Shown: piece after piece, positions 1 through 6,515 of the stretch
Layout of the letters: each line of letters opens with the position of its first letter
Numbering within the stretch: position 1 is the stretch's first letter
Source of the DNA: a virus
Reading direction: 5' to 3' (one strand)
IMG/VR virus record: IMGVR_UViG_3300010332_000004
Coordinates: 1-39,803 of that record
DNA: 39,803 nucleotides
The notes under the pieces: generated by a model
What the model was told of the DNA's origin: nothing
The model's input: only the letters and a program-made list of their open reading frames with translations
The model's database searches: none
Translations under genes and position numbers: made by a program

Positions 1-2
1 AC

Positions 3-227
3 ATACAGCTCAATCCAGCTAATAAAGAGCTCTATGTAACAATGCCTCTGCAAGGCCTTCATATTGAGTCCATCTCTTACGATGACGGTGAGCTCATCAT
101 TCAGTATAAATGCAGCAACGGCAAGAGACACTGGAAAGTCATTCCGTTAGCTTCAAAGATTAAGCAGATTAAGAGCTACACTTTCAAGAATGGAATCCTC
201 GACATAGTAATGGAAGTGGAAACATGA
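3..227 (+). CDS. C-terminal part of an Hsp20/CS-fold-like small protein (5' truncated by window edge)
   Basis: The reading frame is open to the left edge of the window: in-frame codons for IQLNPANKELYVT precede the first ATG at 42, so the gene probably starts outside. The visible 74 residues are beta-rich. A strand pair like 'ELYVTMPLQG' followed by 'DDGELIIQYKCSNGK', and a C-terminal segment 'YTFKNGILDIVMEVE', resemble the end of an alpha-crystallin/Hsp20 or CS domain, where 'ykNGvL.i.lp' is the last conserved strand. The stop overlaps the next start as ATGA, so the two are translationally coupled. A role as a small chaperone-like protein is a fold-level guess; no cofactor or catalytic residue is visible. 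Confidence 0.6.
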   Translation: MQLNPANKELYVTMPLQGLHIESISYDDGELIIQYKCSNGKRHWKVIPLASKIKQIKSYTFKNGILDIVMEVET

Positions 228-655
228 GCTGGCTCTTACTGGTCTATGTATTTCCACTCGCTTGGCTCTTAGGCTTTCTATTGCACGAGTTCTGTCATTG
301 TCTTGAGGCTATAAGACAAGGCTCTGAACAGTGCTCAATAAAGATCTGGAAATTTGCTGCCATACCATCATTCTTTGCTGACGCTGAGCAAGTAAAGAAC
401 GAAGACTTGTTCAAGCTTGCTGGTGGATTGTATTCAGGACTGCTATTGCTTCCGTTAGCAATCATTGGCCTCTACACTTGCAAAGTGATTGGCTTCTCTT
501 TTCTAACTGTCTCAGTAGCCAACCTCGTCTATTCAGTCTATGAATACAAGCTTCTGTGGAAAATAGACTTTGAGCTGTATATGATCGGTCACTATCTGCT
601 CTATCTATCTATCATCGTGCTGATGTTTGCCTTCTGGTTCTTGGTGATTCTATGA
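224..655 (+). CDS. Membrane HExxH zinc metallopeptidase-like protein (M50/DUF3267-like)
   Basis: This 143-residue protein has about four hydrophobic segments. The first carries 'LLHEFCH' (His21, Glu22, His25), the HExxH zinc site of gluzincin-like peptidases, placed inside a membrane helix as in site-2-type intramembrane proteases. A later 'NLVYSVYEYK' lies where a third metal ligand would be expected, but no clear Asp or His ligand pattern can be assigned. At 143 residues it is short for M50 peptidases and closer to minimal DUF3267-type membrane zincins. It is coupled by ATGA overlaps to genes on both sides. A role in processing a host or viral membrane protein is inferred. Confidence 0.6.
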   Translation: MSWLLLVYVFPLAWLLGFLLHEFCHCLEAIRQGSEQCSIKIWKFAAIPSFFADAEQVKNEDLFKLAGGLYSGLLLLPLAIIGLYTCKVIGFSFLTVSVANLVYSVYEYKLLWKIDFELYMIGHYLLYLSIIVLMFAFWFLVIL

Positions 656-1515
656 TCGTGATATTAGCAGACAGCCTCAGATATGACTTTGCTGTTGAAT
701 ATCTAAAGGGCGTATTTCCTGAAGAGTCATGGTCTTCATTTGAGGCAGTAGAGACCTTCACAGCACCAGTTCTAGCTTCCGTTGTGACCGGCAAGCCTCC
801 AGAGGTTCATGGTGTTAAATGGTGGACTGATGAGCTAAATCCAGAAGCCTGCGATGACCTTCTCTTCGATCACTTTGAATCCTATGTGACCATCAGCAGA
901 CTCATAGGCAATGGACCTAAATGGCTTCCACCGTCCAGAAGAATCAAATTCAATTTCCTACAGCCAATAGAGTGGAATGCTGTCAGTAATAATGACGATG
1001 ACGTCTTGGAATACGTTGGCAGAAAGTGGTCTATCGCAACCAATGAATGGTGGGATTTGATTTTCTATCACAGCTGGCTCACTCATGGGCCATGGGGCAT
1101 TGACTGTTACGGGCCTGCTGAACTACCTTGCATAAAGAACTGCGATAGACTGATGGCAAGGCTATCACGAGAAGAGCTCAGAAACTGGTATAAAGTTGGT
1201 GTCTTAGATTTCAAGACCAGACTGATGGCCTTTAAGAACATTTCAAACAATCTCGAAACGGTCATTGTCTTTGCTGACCATGGTGAGCTGTTGAAAGATG
1301 ATGAAGTCTTGACTGGTCATTTCAAAGGAGCCACTCATCCAGCTATTAAACAGGTTCCAATCTGGATAAACAGAAAAGTTCAGATACCTGAAGACATCTC
1401 TCACACAAAGCTCAAAGACTTCATCATCGAAATGTATAAGAAATTTGAGTTGGACAATTCTGAATATCAGGAGGCGAAAGAGAAGATATGTTCCCAAAAG
1501 CGGATTTCCAGATGA
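652..1515 (+). CDS. Alkaline phosphatase/sulfatase-superfamily metalloenzyme (copy 1)
   Basis: This 287-residue protein has the metal-binding skeleton of the alkaline phosphatase superfamily. There is an N-terminal 'ILADSLRYD' (Asp7, Asp12), a Thr-containing segment 'FTAPVLASVVTGKPPEVHGV' at about 36-55 where the nucleophile normally sits, 'VIVFADHGELL' at 204-214 (Asp209, His210), and a further 'TGHFKGATHP' (His223, His229). The formylglycine signature C/S-x-P-x-R of true sulfatases is absent, so it is more likely a phosphoesterase or phosphotransferase. It starts on an ATGA overlap with the membrane peptidase. A second, shorter member lies at 2572-3291, flanking the CysD-like gene. The family call is firm; the substrate is unknown. 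Confidence 0.75.
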   Translation: MIVILADSLRYDFAVEYLKGVFPEESWSSFEAVETFTAPVLASVVTGKPPEVHGVKWWTDELNPEACDDLLFDHFESYVTISRLIGNGPKWLPPSRRIKFNFLQPIEWNAVSNNDDDVLEYVGRKWSIATNEWWDLIFYHSWLTHGPWGIDCYGPAELPCIKNCDRLMARLSREELRNWYKVGVLDFKTRLMAFKNISNNLETVIVFADHGELLKDDEVLTGHFKGATHPAIKQVPIWINRKVQIPEDISHTKLKDFIIEMYKKFELDNSEYQEAKEKICSQKRISR

Positions 1516-1628
1516 TGATGCTGCTCTTCAAATTCAAAAGACTGCTAGACATGGCGAGAATTGTGAGAAAGAAAAGAGCTGAATTCTATGCGAGGTTGAA
1601 AGCATGGCGGATCTTGATCCTCTTTTAA
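1512..1628 (+). CDS. Small basic 38-residue protein bridging two genes
   Basis: The gap between the phosphatase-like gene and the CysD-like gene is filled by a frame starting ATGATGATG at 1512, overlapping the upstream stop as ATGA and running 25 nt into the next gene. The peptide begins MMMLLFKFKRLLDMARIV and is rich in Lys and Arg with an amphipathic pattern. Support is positional only: many starts in this operon are coupled by ATGA in the same way, and otherwise this would be one of the few gaps in a tightly packed operon. No family is recognised. It may simply be a translational bridge that carries ribosomes to the CysD-like start. Confidence 0.35.
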   Translation: MMMLLFKFKRLLDMARIVRKKRAEFYARLKAWRILILF

Positions 1629-2461
1629 AATCACTTGAGCAGAAGTCCATTTATGTCCTACGTGAGGCTAAGGCTCAGTTTAAGAATCCAGCTCTGCTCT
1701 GCTCATTTGGCAAAGACAGCACTACGTTGGTTCATATTACAAGTAAAGCTTTCCCAAAATTTCCATTTCCAGTGCTTCATCTGGATACAGAGCTCAAGTT
1801 TTCTGAGATATACGAATTCAGAGACAAGCTTCAGAAGATTTATGGCTTTGAGCTCATAATAGCGAAGAATGAAGAGGGCATCAGAACCACCTCTCCAGAG
1901 AAAGACAGATTTGAATGCTGCATGAAGAGGAAGACAGAAGCTCTGAAAATGGCAATCAAAGAATACGGCTTTGATGCTCTCATATTGGCAATCAGAAGGG
2001 ATGAGCTGCCTGAAAGAGGCATAGAGAGGTATTTCTCACCTCGCAAAGAAGGCAAATGGGAAGTATTAAGACCAAAGAAGCCAGAAGAGGAAGGAGATGC
2101 TCCATTTGAATATCTACAAGACGCTGAATTCGATGGCTGGTACCTCTTTGCAGCAGACTGGTCGGATCCTCGCATAGATCATTACAGAGTGCATCCAATG
2201 CTTCATTGGACTGAATTGGATGTTTGGCGGTATATTAAGGCAGAAAATATTCCAGTTAATCCACTTTATTTCTCATCTGGAGGCATCAGGTTTAGATCGT
2301 TAGGATGTAAGCCCTGTGTAACTCCAATAGAGTCCACGGCGAGAACTGTTGATGAGATCATAGAGGAAATCAAGCAATTCAAAGGCTATGGCGAAAGAGC
2401 TGGAAGAGCTCAGGACAAAGAAAAGCTAATGAGGAGGTTGAGGGCACTTGGCTACATGTGA
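1604..2461 (+). CDS. cysD: CysD-like ATP-pyrophosphatase (ATP sulfurylase small subunit / PAPS-reductase superfamily)
   Basis: This 285-residue protein follows CysD almost end to end. It has the PP-loop 'SFGKDS' (34-39), 'FPFPVLHLDTELKFSEIYEFRD' (53-74), 'KRKTEALK', 'ILAIRRDE', 'HWTELDVWRYI..ENIPVNPLYF', and the C-terminal 'RFRSLGCKPC' (229-238) with 'ESTARTVDEIIEEI'. CysD with its GTPase partner CysN makes adenosine 5'-phosphosulfate from ATP and sulfate; related enzymes reduce PAPS or transfer sulfur to DNA or tRNA. No CysN and no sulfotransferase is in this window, so it may pair with a host subunit or have been repurposed. The Cys pair in LGCKPC replaces the usual LGCYPLTG-type sequence. 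It sits between two phosphatase-superfamily genes and upstream of glycosyltransferases, which hints at sulfated or modified surface glycans. Confidence 0.8.
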   Translation: MADLDPLLKSLEQKSIYVLREAKAQFKNPALLCSFGKDSTTLVHITSKAFPKFPFPVLHLDTELKFSEIYEFRDKLQKIYGFELIIAKNEEGIRTTSPEKDRFECCMKRKTEALKMAIKEYGFDALILAIRRDELPERGIERYFSPRKEGKWEVLRPKKPEEEGDAPFEYLQDAEFDGWYLFAADWSDPRIDHYRVHPMLHWTELDVWRYIKAENIPVNPLYFSSGGIRFRSLGCKPCVTPIESTARTVDEIIEEIKQFKGYGERAGRAQDKEKLMRRLRALGYM

Positions 2462-2571
2462 GTCAGCTATTTTTATAGAACACAAATTTAAAAACGATCT
2501 GAGCGAGTTTTTCGACCTCACACGACTAATACATCGTCCTCAGTCAAAAACTTTGATCAGAGGCCAAATAT
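2462..2571 (+). promoter_or_regulatory. Intergenic promoter region with a TATA-like element
   Basis: This is the only sizeable gap in the left operon. It contains 'CTATTTTTATAG' near 2467-2478 and an AT-rich run, then the element ACACGACTAATACATCG at 2520-2536. The latter matches the TATA-containing repeats at 10362, 10455 and 21463. Its AT core lies about 40 nt before the GTG at 2572, the distance seen for the candidate promoters of the structural genes. I read it as a secondary promoter that starts the downstream half of the operon. Transcription from it is not demonstrated. Confidence 0.45.
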
Positions 2572-3291
2572 GTGCGTATTTCGGCTATTATTTCAGAGGT
2601 GTTGAACGTGCAAATAGAGCTGATTGAGAAGAAGCCGTGGCAGACTCTCATTATACTCGATGCCTGTAGATATGATGTGCTCGTTGAGCTCAATCCATTT
2701 CCATACACGAGATTTGCTGTTCTAAAGACAGAAGCCCATAACACTCCAACATTCTATAGGCTTCTTCCGCAACTAAAGGACGTGACTCTTGTTACCGCCA
2801 ATCCAACCCCTTTCTTCATAAATACAGACAAGAAATTCAAAGAAGCAATACTGACAAGAAGCATCATACCACATGATAATATTCGAGAAGCCCTCGAGAT
2901 TAATGGAAGAGTAATGCTGCATCTGATTCCACCGCATGTACCTCCTCTCTTTGAGTATGGCAGAATGCTATGGGAGCGATTTCTGTCAATGAAAAATTAT
3001 GAGGCTAATGAGAATGCAAGAAGTCTGAAAAGACACTTTGGGCCTATTGGAATAGAAGGGGAGTTCTATAAATGGTTGGAGTGGAAAGGCATCTCAGCTA
3101 AAGCCATCTATTCACTGAATCTGTTGGAAGGCTTAAAGGCTATTGGCTGTTATTTTGAGGAATTCGAAAGACCACTGGTGATAACAGCCGATCACGGTGA
3201 GCTTTTGGGTGAAGGTAATTATTGGGGCCATCCAGAAAATGTGAATCATCCAATACTAAAGACTGTGCCGTGGATATGGATAGAAAAGTAA
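2572..3291 (+). CDS. Alkaline phosphatase/sulfatase-superfamily metalloenzyme (copy 2)
   Basis: This 239-residue relative of the 652-1515 protein has 'LIILDACRYDVL' (Asp30, Asp35) as the first metal motif, 'HNTPTFYRLLP' near the expected nucleophile Thr, and 'LVITADHGELLGEG' (Asp207, His208) with 'WGHPENVNHPILKTVPWIW' as the C-terminal metal site. The formylglycine sulfatase signature is missing. The GTG at 2572 has GAGG about 9 nt upstream; a second GTG at 2608 is preceded by AGAGGTG and would shorten the protein by 12 residues without touching the motifs. The glycosyltransferase gene that follows begins inside its last codons. Possible roles are removal or transfer of phosphate, phosphoethanolamine or sulfate on a glycan. 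The substrate is unknown. Confidence 0.72.
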   Translation: MRISAIISEVLNVQIELIEKKPWQTLIILDACRYDVLVELNPFPYTRFAVLKTEAHNTPTFYRLLPQLKDVTLVTANPTPFFINTDKKFKEAILTRSIIPHDNIREALEINGRVMLHLIPPHVPPLFEYGRMLWERFLSMKNYEANENARSLKRHFGPIGIEGEFYKWLEWKGISAKAIYSLNLLEGLKAIGCYFEEFERPLVITADHGELLGEGNYWGHPENVNHPILKTVPWIWIEK

Positions 3292-4340
3292 GTGTCATAA
3301 TCAAATCGAATCGCTCCTCAAAGCACACTAGTCTAGATTTTTGGGTGAAGAACGCCAGCCGGAGTCATCCTTTATTTGATGGAGGCTTTAGACAGCTAGC
3401 GGAATATGCATTCGAAGATGCAAGAGATTTTATTGAGCCCACTCTTCGAACTTTGGCAGCTCAAACTTTTAAAGACTTCGAGCTAGTCTTAGTACACAGA
3501 AAGCCAGAGGTCATAAGAAATACAGTCGCTGAATATACAGATTCGCTGTCTATAAAGCTTGTTTCCGAGAAGTATTCAATATGGCATGATCTAAGTGAAG
3601 AATACTGCACCATAAACAATGCGATTAATACCGGTATCATCTGGGCTGATGGTGAACTTTTAATTAGTGCTGATGACTGCTCTCTTTGGCCCCAAAATCT
3701 AATAGAAGAATTTTGGCAGCTCTGGAATAAGCAGGAGATCTATGGCGTGCCTAAGGCCATTAAATTCACACCAACAAATGAGGGCAAACCTACAGACAGA
3801 TGGTTAAAGAGAGATTTCATTCAGGGAATATTGCGTGAAGAGACTCTCTATGATTATCCACCCGGCTCTATTTGGATGACAACCTATGGCTACTGCTTCT
3901 CCGTTTCATTAACAGAAGCCCTGTTGATTAATGGATTCGATGAAAGCCTTGACGGAGCAATGCATGGTGATGATGGCGACTTTGGTGAAAGGCTCAGTTG
4001 CATCAGTCCTCACAAACGAATAGTAATGAAGACACCAATCTATTTCTTCGGCCATAGCTATAAAAATGTGAGAGACTATAGACTTATCAGGGACAATCGG
4101 AAGTTTAAAGAGTTCATAGGCCAAAGGCCTTATCCGCCTCAGAGAATAATCGCTAATGTTTGGCGTCCTACTAAAGAGATGTGTGAACGCTATAAAGAAT
4201 GGCATCTACGACAATACGGCAGCATAGACGAAAACTTTGACAAGTGCTGCGATGTTCCGATGTTTAGTCTAAGAGCTCTTCGTCGTATAAGACAGAAGCA
4301 TCCTGAAGGAAACGATTTAATAGGCTGGAGGATAATATGA
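3276..4340 (+). CDS. GT-A family (GT2-like) glycosyltransferase
   Basis: The likely start is the ATG at 3276, giving MDRKVSVIIKSNRSS and a 16-nt overlap with the preceding gene; upstream in-frame starts lie deeper inside that gene. In this 354-residue protein, 'IEPTLRTLAAQTFKDFELVLVHRKP' matches the first beta-alpha-beta unit of GT2 enzymes, 'ADGELLISADDCSLWPQNLI' gives the DXD-type metal/nucleotide-sugar site (about Asp133-Asp134), and 'GFDESLDGAMHGDDGDFGERL' is the acceptor-side acidic motif. It has no membrane anchor, so it acts in the cytoplasm. Its stop overlaps the radical-SAM gene as ATGA. Modification of a viral or host surface glycan is inferred; donor and acceptor are unknown. Confidence 0.75.
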   Translation: MDRKVSVIIKSNRSSKHTSLDFWVKNASRSHPLFDGGFRQLAEYAFEDARDFIEPTLRTLAAQTFKDFELVLVHRKPEVIRNTVAEYTDSLSIKLVSEKYSIWHDLSEEYCTINNAINTGIIWADGELLISADDCSLWPQNLIEEFWQLWNKQEIYGVPKAIKFTPTNEGKPTDRWLKRDFIQGILREETLYDYPPGSIWMTTYGYCFSVSLTEALLINGFDESLDGAMHGDDGDFGERLSCISPHKRIVMKTPIYFFGHSYKNVRDYRLIRDNRKFKEFIGQRPYPPQRIIANVWRPTKEMCERYKEWHLRQYGSIDENFDKCCDVPMFSLRALRRIRQKHPEGNDLIGWRII

Positions 4341-5245
4341 AGTTCGTGCAAATACAGACCACGTCTTACTGCAATGCTCGCTGTATCATTTGCCCGTATA
4401 AAGATTCGTGGATGATCAAGAATCCCGGAGTCATGAGCGATGAGCTCTTTGAGAAAATATTGAGAGAGCTTACAGAATGGGAAAGTGAACTCAACAGAGG
4501 AAAGCTCTGTCCCTATTTAATGAATGAGCCCTTCTGTGATAAGAAGCTGGAGGACAGAGTTGCTCTCATCAGAGAATATCTGCCATCAGTTCCTATTGAG
4601 ATATCAACAAACGCTGAGCTTGCAACCAAGCAAAGAATTGAGAAATTAGAAGAATCACTAGCCGGCACTCCACATGTCTATTGGATCAGTAGACATGGCA
4701 TCACAGACGAGGAGATTAAGCGAAATATGTCAATCGATCCACAGAGATCAGAGCGAAATATTCTAGATCTCATAGAGGTTGTAGATGGCCAAGCTCCGAT
4801 AGTGATTAAGGGCTTTCTTTATTCCTTCGATATGAAGATCGCCATCTCTAAGCCAGCTAAATTCGTGAGGATCTGGAAGAGAAAGATCTCTGATCTGAAT
4901 GCTAGGACTGACAATGTCATAGTGAAGGCTCTGTCATTCCACGACAGAAGCGGTAATGTAAATATAGAGGGCTGGAACAAGCTGAAGACTGTAAGGCGTA
5001 TTGGCCCGAGAAATAGATTCTATTGTCCAAGAGTCGATCAATGGCTTCACATACTCTGGAATGGAGATTTGGTCCTCTGTTGTAATGACTACCATCATGA
5101 AACAGTCTTCGGAAATCTTTCTTCCAACACTATAAAAGAGGTATTGGCATCCGAAGCCTATAAGACGCTGAAAAAGAAAGTCTTAGGCGAGATAGAGACT
5201 GAGCCCGATTTCATCTGTAATAGATGCACTAGAATAGGTGGCTAA
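4337..5245 (+). CDS. Radical SAM enzyme with SPASM-type C-terminal cluster
   Basis: This 302-residue protein carries the canonical CxxxCxxC at Cys12-Cys16-Cys19 ('YCNARCIICPY'), which binds the 4Fe-4S cluster that cleaves S-adenosylmethionine. The C-terminal half has a SPASM-like cysteine set: 'FYCPRVDQW', 'GDLVLCCNDY' and 'ICNRCTRIGG', with the typical 'GNL....I.EVL.SEAYKTL' linker. SPASM enzymes modify peptides, sugars or nucleosides through auxiliary iron-sulfur clusters. Its place between two glycosyltransferases, with ATGA coupling on the left and an almost immediate start on the right, suggests a sugar or peptide substrate in the same pathway. Oxygen-sensitive chemistry fits an anaerobic host. 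Confidence 0.85.
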   Translation: MKFVQIQTTSYCNARCIICPYKDSWMIKNPGVMSDELFEKILRELTEWESELNRGKLCPYLMNEPFCDKKLEDRVALIREYLPSVPIEISTNAELATKQRIEKLEESLAGTPHVYWISRHGITDEEIKRNMSIDPQRSERNILDLIEVVDGQAPIVIKGFLYSFDMKIAISKPAKFVRIWKRKISDLNARTDNVIVKALSFHDRSGNVNIEGWNKLKTVRRIGPRNRFYCPRVDQWLHILWNGDLVLCCNDYHHETVFGNLSSNTIKEVLASEAYKTLKKKVLGEIETEPDFICNRCTRIGG

Positions 5246-5246
5246 G

Positions 5247-6128
5247 ATGCTCGAAAAGATCACAGCCATTGTTAAGACCTTCATGAGGCCTGAGAAATTT
5301 AAAGTTACTTTGCAATATCTTCAGAAAGCTGGAATTAAGCAGGTGGTAGTAGCCTATGACGGTCCAGATCATCTGTTGTTTGCTCATAAAGCCACAATCG
5401 AAGAATTTTCTGATGAATTTGACAGGCTAGAATTTCTGCGATATCCATTTAACATAGGCCTGTCCTACTGCAGAAATAGAATGATAGAGCGAGTGGACAC
5501 GGAGTTCATATTGCAGCTAGATGATGATCAATACATCCCGAAAGGTGTGGAACAAGCCCTCAATATTTTCCGTAAGCCAAAGATTGGTGGAGTAGGTTTT
5601 GGCTGGATCATGCCTGATAAATTCAACATTGACGCTCATGATATCGAAATCATCAACGGCTATTATGTAAGAAGCATGAGGATGCCAAAGAAAATTGAAT
5701 TCATAGACGGTCATGCTTTCGTTTATCCATTCGATTTTATTCCGAACTCTGCCATCTTCAGAAAGGCTGTCTTTGATGATGTTAAATGGGACGAGAACTA
5801 CATCATTAACAGAGAGCACGAAGATTATTTCCTCGAGCATAAGAAACTAGGTAAATGGCAGTGGGCAATAGACCTCAGCTATTGGATTTATCACGATCTA
5901 GGTGGTGGAAAGGAATTTACTGATTGGCGAAAGGGTAGAGAAGCCAGAAGAGCGATGAGATACTTCAGAAAGAAATGGCAATTGAAAGGAATAGCTGGCA
6001 TGCCAAGAGCTCTTACAAAACTAATTGATTCAGCAGCTTATCTCGGCTTTGCACTGAAGCGAATGGAATACTGGAAGAAAAGAGCAAAAGCTGATAATAT
6101 AGCAGAAGAAGAGCTCTTTCACTATTGA
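5247..6128 (+). CDS. GT2-like glycosyltransferase with DDD motif
   Basis: The start ATG at 5247 follows GGTGG with 5 nt spacing; an in-frame GTG at 5238 would add three residues. The protein (about 293 residues) begins 'MLEKITAIVKTFMRPEKFKVTLQYL', a typical GT2 opening, followed by 'YPFNIGLSYCRNRMIERV' and 'FILQLDDDQYIPKG', whose Asp triad (about 92-94) binds the metal and nucleotide-sugar. The C-terminal part ('WDENYIINREHEDYFLEHKK') contains the acceptor-loop acidic residues, then a basic tail. This resembles family-2 enzymes of O-antigen or S-layer glycan synthesis. With the radical-SAM protein and the first glycosyltransferase it forms a probable glycan-building trio. Confidence 0.78.
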   Translation: MLEKITAIVKTFMRPEKFKVTLQYLQKAGIKQVVVAYDGPDHLLFAHKATIEEFSDEFDRLEFLRYPFNIGLSYCRNRMIERVDTEFILQLDDDQYIPKGVEQALNIFRKPKIGGVGFGWIMPDKFNIDAHDIEIINGYYVRSMRMPKKIEFIDGHAFVYPFDFIPNSAIFRKAVFDDVKWDENYIINREHEDYFLEHKKLGKWQWAIDLSYWIYHDLGGGKEFTDWRKGREARRAMRYFRKKWQLKGIAGMPRALTKLIDSAAYLGFALKRMEYWKKRAKADNIAEEELFHY

Positions 6129-6129
6129 A

Positions 6130-6318
6130 ATGAGGGTTAAGAGAGCGGTGGTCAAATCCATATCATGGAGGCTACTAGGCATAGCTATGCTCATCATTAT
6201 CAGCTTTATGGTGACAGGCAGTTGGTATGAAACAGCTATCATCGCTTTTATCTTCCATGCTCTTAGAACTGTTCTCTATGTCTTCCATGAGCTTCTATGG
6301 GAGAAAATATGGCCGTAG
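6130..6318 (+). CDS. DUF2061 small membrane protein
   Basis: This 62-residue protein matches the DUF2061 pattern: 'RAVVKSISWRLLGIAMLIIISFMVTGSW' (first membrane helix), then 'AFIFHALRTVLYVFHELLWEKIWP' (second helix with the conserved LY..HE..W). Family members are uncharacterised inner-membrane proteins that often lie beside sulfur-assimilation genes such as cysC and cysH, which fits the CysD-like gene upstream. It begins one base after the preceding stop. The family is recognised with confidence; its role in sulfate or sulfonate handling remains a guess. Confidence 0.75.
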   Translation: MRVKRAVVKSISWRLLGIAMLIIISFMVTGSWYETAIIAFIFHALRTVLYVFHELLWEKIWP

Positions 6319-6326
6319 GTGGTGAC

Positions 6327-6515
6327 ATGAGGATTAGAATAGATGATCGTAAGGCCATCGTCAGATTTGCGTCAGATGAAGAACGAAAGAAATTTCTGAA
6401 TGTTCTAATGGAAGTATGGGAGAAGCTCGGCATGCCATTAGTGGTCAGAAACAAAGGGCATGTTAAATTTGAAATAACTCCAAAGAGGCTGAAGGAGTAT
6501 GAGCAAGAAATATGA
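6327..6515 (+). CDS. Small hypothetical protein upstream of nrdD
   Basis: The start ATG at 6327 follows AGGTGGTGAC, a good ribosome binding site; an upstream ATG at 6297 lies inside the DUF2061 gene. The 62-residue product 'MRIRIDDRKAIVRFASDEE...' is charged and shows a beta-alpha-beta-like pattern, ending 'RLKEYEQEI'. It overlaps the nrdD start by 17 nt, so it is co-translated with the reductase. No family is recognised and no catalytic motif is visible. It may be a nucleotide-metabolism accessory because of its position, but nothing in the residues proves this. Confidence 0.6.
   Translation: MRIRIDDRKAIVRFASDEERKKFLNVLMEVWEKLGMPLVVRNKGHVKFEITPKRLKEYEQEI

Noticed and set aside
652-3291. Annotating the two alkaline-phosphatase-superfamily proteins as true sulfatases
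   Set aside because: Neither has the C/S-x-P-x-R formylglycine signature. Only the superfamily metal motifs are visible, so a sulfatase label would overreach.
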